Of a stretch of 7,857 bases of DNA, positions 6,608 through 7,857 are shown piece by piece (position 1 is the stretch's first letter; each line of letters opens with the position of its first letter). Under the pieces are notes generated by a model. That model saw nothing but the letters and a program-made list of their open reading frames with translations, ran no database searches and had not been told where the DNA came from. Origin of the DNA: Mycobacteriaceae bacterium. GTDB taxonomy: Bacteria; Actinomycetota; Actinomycetes; Mycobacteriales; Mycobacteriaceae. Location of the stretch: positions 1 through 7,857 of the forward strand of contig JAFAWC010000580.1 of the NCBI GenBank assembly GCA_019242135.1, written 5' to 3'. Position numbers and translations under genes: made by a program.

Positions 6608-7572
6608 TACATCTCCAATCCGGACAAGAAGTTGACAAGCGCGTCGTTGACCTCTTCGGGCCGCTCCTGCTGAATCCAGTGTCCCGCGCCGTCGAGGACC
6701 AGCTCGCGGTACTCGCCCGCGACCACCTCGCGGGCGCGGTCGGAGCGGGTGAAGTGCCGCACCGGGTCGGCGGATCCGGTGATGAACATCGACGGCACGG
6801 TGATCGTGGCCGCCGGAGTGGTGGCGGTCAGCTCCCAGTTGCGGTCGAAGTTGCGATACCAGTTCAGCCCCCCGGCGAAGCCGGTGCGGGAGAATTCGGC
6901 CACGTAGTGGTCGAACTCGTCTGTGCTGATCCACTCAGCGAGCCCGATCGGCGCGGGCAGCCGCTCCACCCACCCCATCGGTCCCGGTGCGAGCATCCGC
7001 GCCAGCGCATCGGTGTCGTCGGGTCGGCGCGGGCCGCCGAACACCCGCAGCATGGTCTCCCTCGTGTCGCGGCCCAAGTCGGTTTCGGCGACTCCGCGAT
7101 CCTGGAAATAGAGAATGTAGAAGAAATTCTCACCGAACAGCTCCCGCCAGATCTTGGTTGGCGGTGCCCCCGGGCGCGGCACCGGCGGCACGCTCATCCC
7201 GACGGTCCCGATGACACGATCGGGATACAGCAGCGGGAAATTCCACGCCAGGATCGCACCCCAGTCGTGTCCGACGATGGCTGCGCGCTCAGCGCCGGCC
7301 GAGTCGAGGAGGCTGGCGATGTCGTTACACAGGGCGACGATGTCGTAGTCCTCGATCGCCTCCGGCCTCGATGACCCGCCGTAGCCGCGCTGATCGGGGG
7401 CGAGCACGTGATAGCCGGCCTGCGCCAGCACGGGGATCTGATGCCGCCACGAGTAGGCCAGCTCCGGGAAACCGTGGGCCAGGACCACCAGCGGCGCCCC
7501 GCGCTCACCGGCCTCGATGACCCGCAGCTGCACGCCGTTCGTCTCAACTAACCGCTCGGTTGATGTGACCAT
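6607..7572 (-). CDS. ephA: Epoxide hydrolase, alpha/beta-hydrolase fold (EphA)
   Basis: EphA opens epoxides to vicinal diols through an Asp ester intermediate. The 321-residue protein has the full active site: oxyanion motif H33-G-F-P36, nucleophile Asp103 in GHDWG (101-105), charge-relay Asp269 (GSADP) and base His298 (GAGHW). The two epoxide-activating lid tyrosines are Tyr155 (ILYFQ) and Tyr239 (NWYRN). This tyrosine pair separates epoxide hydrolases from haloalkane dehalogenases and esterases. It closely resembles M. tuberculosis EphA (Rv3617), including VAETNGV-like start context and HGFPELAYSWRHQIP. I chose ATG 7572 (MVTSTERLVETNG) because it matches that protein. A GGTGAG (7576-7581) lies close upstream. 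ATG 7596 is an in-frame alternative, and the open frame back to 7755 is non-coding by composition. It is the first gene of the minus-strand operon, divergent from ftsH. No signal peptide is seen. Confidence 0.93.
   Translation of the reverse strand: MVTSTERLVETNGVQLRVIEAGERGAPLVVLAHGFPELAYSWRHQIPVLAQAGYHVLAPDQRGYGGSSRPEAIEDYDIVALCNDIASLLDSAGAERAAIVGHDWGAILAWNFPLLYPDRVIGTVGMSVPPVPRPGAPPTKIWRELFGENFFYILYFQDRGVAETDLGRDTRETMLRVFGGPRRPDDTDALARMLAPGPMGWVERLPAPIGLAEWISTDEFDHYVAEFSRTGFAGGLNWYRNFDRNWELTATTPAATITVPSMFITGSADPVRHFTRSDRAREVVAGEYRELVLDGAGHWIQQERPEEVNDALVNFLSGLEM
6613..6616 (-). promoter_or_regulatory. Ribosome binding site of the LLM monooxygenase gene
   Basis: On the minus strand GGAG lies inside the last codons of ephA and ends 5 nt before the ATG at 6607. 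It decides the start of the monooxygenase against the longer open frame, and would let ribosomes re-initiate at the TAATG junction. Confidence 0.65.
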
Positions 7573-7620
7573 CGTCTCACCCAAGCACAGCGCCATCCCG
7601 CCGTGAAGGGGCCCTGGAAT

Positions 7621-7683
7621 CGCCGAAACGGTATTCCACGTGGCCTCCACTCGCACTTTCCCACGCGGAATACCGTTTCGGCG
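7621..7683. repeat. 23-bp inverted repeat with 17-nt spacer (hairpin or operator)
   Basis: Arms 7621-7643 and 7661-7683 are reverse complements at 22 of 23 positions, with core CGCCGAAACGGTATTCC and its complement. The single mismatch (A7638 against C7666) becomes a G-U pair in RNA read from the minus strand, so an ephA-sense transcript could form an unbroken 23-bp stem. Neither side is followed by a T-run, so a classical terminator is unlikely. Each arm also carries an outward TACCGT (7633-7628 minus; 7671-7676 plus) that fits TANNNT. The left arm contains the smaller palindrome CCACGTGG (7636-7643). It could be a two-sided operator/promoter, a leader hairpin or a member of an intergenic repeat family; the sequence alone does not decide. 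Confidence 0.85.
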
Positions 7684-7684
7684 G

Positions 7685-7703
7685 CCCGCGCCCACCCGCG
7701 CCC
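7685..7703 (-). other. Putative G-quadruplex motif
   Basis: On the minus strand this stretch has four GGG runs with loops of 3, 1 and 3 nt (CGC, T, CGC), a textbook compact quadruplex pattern and symmetric about its centre. It directly abuts the 23-bp inverted repeat on the ephA-upstream side. Further GGG runs continue into the decamer repeats. Whether it folds is not shown, and high-GC genomes yield such runs by chance. Confidence 0.5.
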
Positions 7704-7739
7704 GACCACCACCCGACCAGGCCCGACCAGCCCCGACCA
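7701..7739. repeat. Four CCCGACCA direct repeats at helical spacing
   Basis: CCCGACCA occurs at 7701-7708, 7712-7719, 7722-7729 and 7732-7739, so starts are 11, 10 and 10 bp apart, close to one DNA turn. All copies would face the same side of the helix, as for cooperative binding of a regulator. Slipped-strand expansion of a decamer is the simpler explanation. Confidence 0.7.
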
Positions 7740-7773
7740 AACCGTCGGGAACCATCGCTCGTTGGTCTAGCGG

Positions 7774-7779
7774 TAGCCT
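7774..7779 (+). promoter_or_regulatory. Candidate -10 element of ftsH
   Basis: TAGCCT matches the mycobacterial SigA -10 consensus TANNNT and would start transcription near 7786, giving a leader of about 48 nt before the ftsH ATG. No convincing -35 hexamer lies 16-18 bp upstream, which is common in mycobacteria. This is inferred from motif alone. Confidence 0.3.
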
Positions 7780-7833
7780 GAACTATCTCCCGTACCGCTT
7801 TGGAAGGACCTGGCCAGACCCGGCCGATGCTCG

Positions 7834-7857
7834 ATGAACCGCAGGAACGTGATCCGT
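7834..7857 (+). CDS. ftsH: ATP-dependent membrane zinc protease FtsH, first 8 codons (runs off the window)
   Basis: The last 24 bases read ATG AAC CGC AGG AAC GTG ATC CGT, Met-Asn-Arg-Arg-Asn-Val-Ile-Arg. This is nearly identical to the N-terminus of mycobacterial FtsH (M. tuberculosis begins MNRKNVTR), the membrane-anchored AAA+ protease that degrades unassembled or damaged membrane proteins. The strand and the place after tilS-hpt agree with the tilS-hpt-ftsH order known in many bacteria, here with a 3.3-kb inverted cassette in between. Only the cytoplasmic N-terminal tip is visible and no catalytic motif is in the window, so the call rests on eight residues plus context. ATG 7827, 7 nt upstream in another frame, is the competing start and encodes nothing I recognise. 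Confidence 0.8.

Larger units (their letters stand above)
7573..7833. promoter_or_regulatory. Divergent ephA/ftsH control region
   Basis: This 261-bp gene-free stretch separates ephA (minus) from ftsH (plus). From left to right it holds a short ephA leader, a long inverted repeat (7621-7683), a C-rich run that is a G-quadruplex motif on the minus strand (7685-7703), four spaced CCCGACCA repeats (7701-7739) and the ftsH promoter and leader (about 7760-7833). TAGCCT (7774-7779) fits the TANNNT -10 pattern for ftsH, with a start near 7786; no good -35 is visible. GGAAGGA (7802-7808) is 25 nt before the ftsH ATG, too far to act as a normal ribosome site. Open frames across this region are unlike known proteins and probably reflect GC bias. 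Confidence 0.6.

Noticed and set aside
7621..7683. Intrinsic terminator for ephA or ftsH
   Set aside because: It lies upstream of both genes and lacks a T-run on either side; kept as an inverted repeat of unknown role.
7573..7755. Extending ephA upstream to 7755
   Set aside because: The added 61 residues are Gly/Arg-rich, cross the inverted repeat and do not resemble EphA; ATG 7572 matches the known N-terminus.
7756..7780. tRNA-like string GTTGGTCTAGCGGTAGCC
   Set aside because: It resembles a tRNA D-arm, but there is no matching acceptor stem, anticodon arm or T-loop downstream, so it is not a tRNA gene.
7827..7857. ATG at 7827 (MLDEPQERDP) as the start of the last gene
   Set aside because: It is out of frame with the ATG at 7834, whose eight residues match FtsH; nothing supports the other frame.
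1..7857. CRISPR arrays, insertion sequences, prophage or toxin-antitoxin genes
   Set aside because: No repeat-spacer pattern, transposase motif, terminal repeats or toxin/antitoxin-like pair is visible.

Overview
The window is high-GC actinobacterial chromosome, almost certainly from a Mycobacterium / Mycolicibacterium species. The gene order ppa | dacB - zincin - tilS - hpt, the close protein resemblance to the M. tuberculosis Rv3624c-Rv3628 and Rv3617-Rv3618 genes (compared from memory), the very short overlaps between genes and the frequent lack of Shine-Dalgarno sites all point that way. It is not the M. tuberculosis complex arrangement: the ESX-related, PE/PPE and lpqG genes known from that locus are absent, and a zinc alcohol dehydrogenase gene occupies the place next to hpt.

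Layout. Positions 1-119 (minus) are the first 39 codons of inorganic pyrophosphatase, ppa. A 76-bp divergent spacer follows. On the plus strand, 196-4258, are dacB (a PBP4-type D-Ala-D-Ala carboxypeptidase), a HExxH zinc metallopeptidase of the Zincin_2/DUF2342 family, tilS (tRNA-Ile lysidine synthetase) and hpt (hypoxanthine phosphoribosyltransferase). The first three genes overlap one another and hpt follows after 69 bp. Running towards this block on the minus strand, 7572 down to 4255, is a tight operon: ephA (alpha/beta-hydrolase epoxide hydrolase), a luciferase-like flavin monooxygenase resembling limonene 1,2-monooxygenase, a zinc-type alcohol dehydrogenase, and a previously unlisted 30-codon membrane microprotein ORF. 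These genes are joined by 1-nt or 4-nt stop/start overlaps. A 261-bp divergent control region (7573-7833) holds a 23-bp inverted repeat, a G-quadruplex motif and decamer repeats. The last 24 bases are the first eight codons (MNRRNVIR) of ftsH on the plus strand.

Function. The plus-strand genes are housekeeping: cell-wall trimming, tRNA modification, purine salvage and (ftsH) membrane proteolysis. The tilS-hpt-ftsH order conserved in many bacteria is split here by the inverted cassette. The cassette carries a monooxygenase, an epoxide hydrolase and a dehydrogenase, the enzyme logic of alkene epoxidation, epoxide opening and diol oxidation, as in limonene catabolism; its substrate is not shown by the sequence. 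The points most worth following are this three-enzyme module, the microprotein at its end, and the symmetric element in the ephA/ftsH intergenic region.
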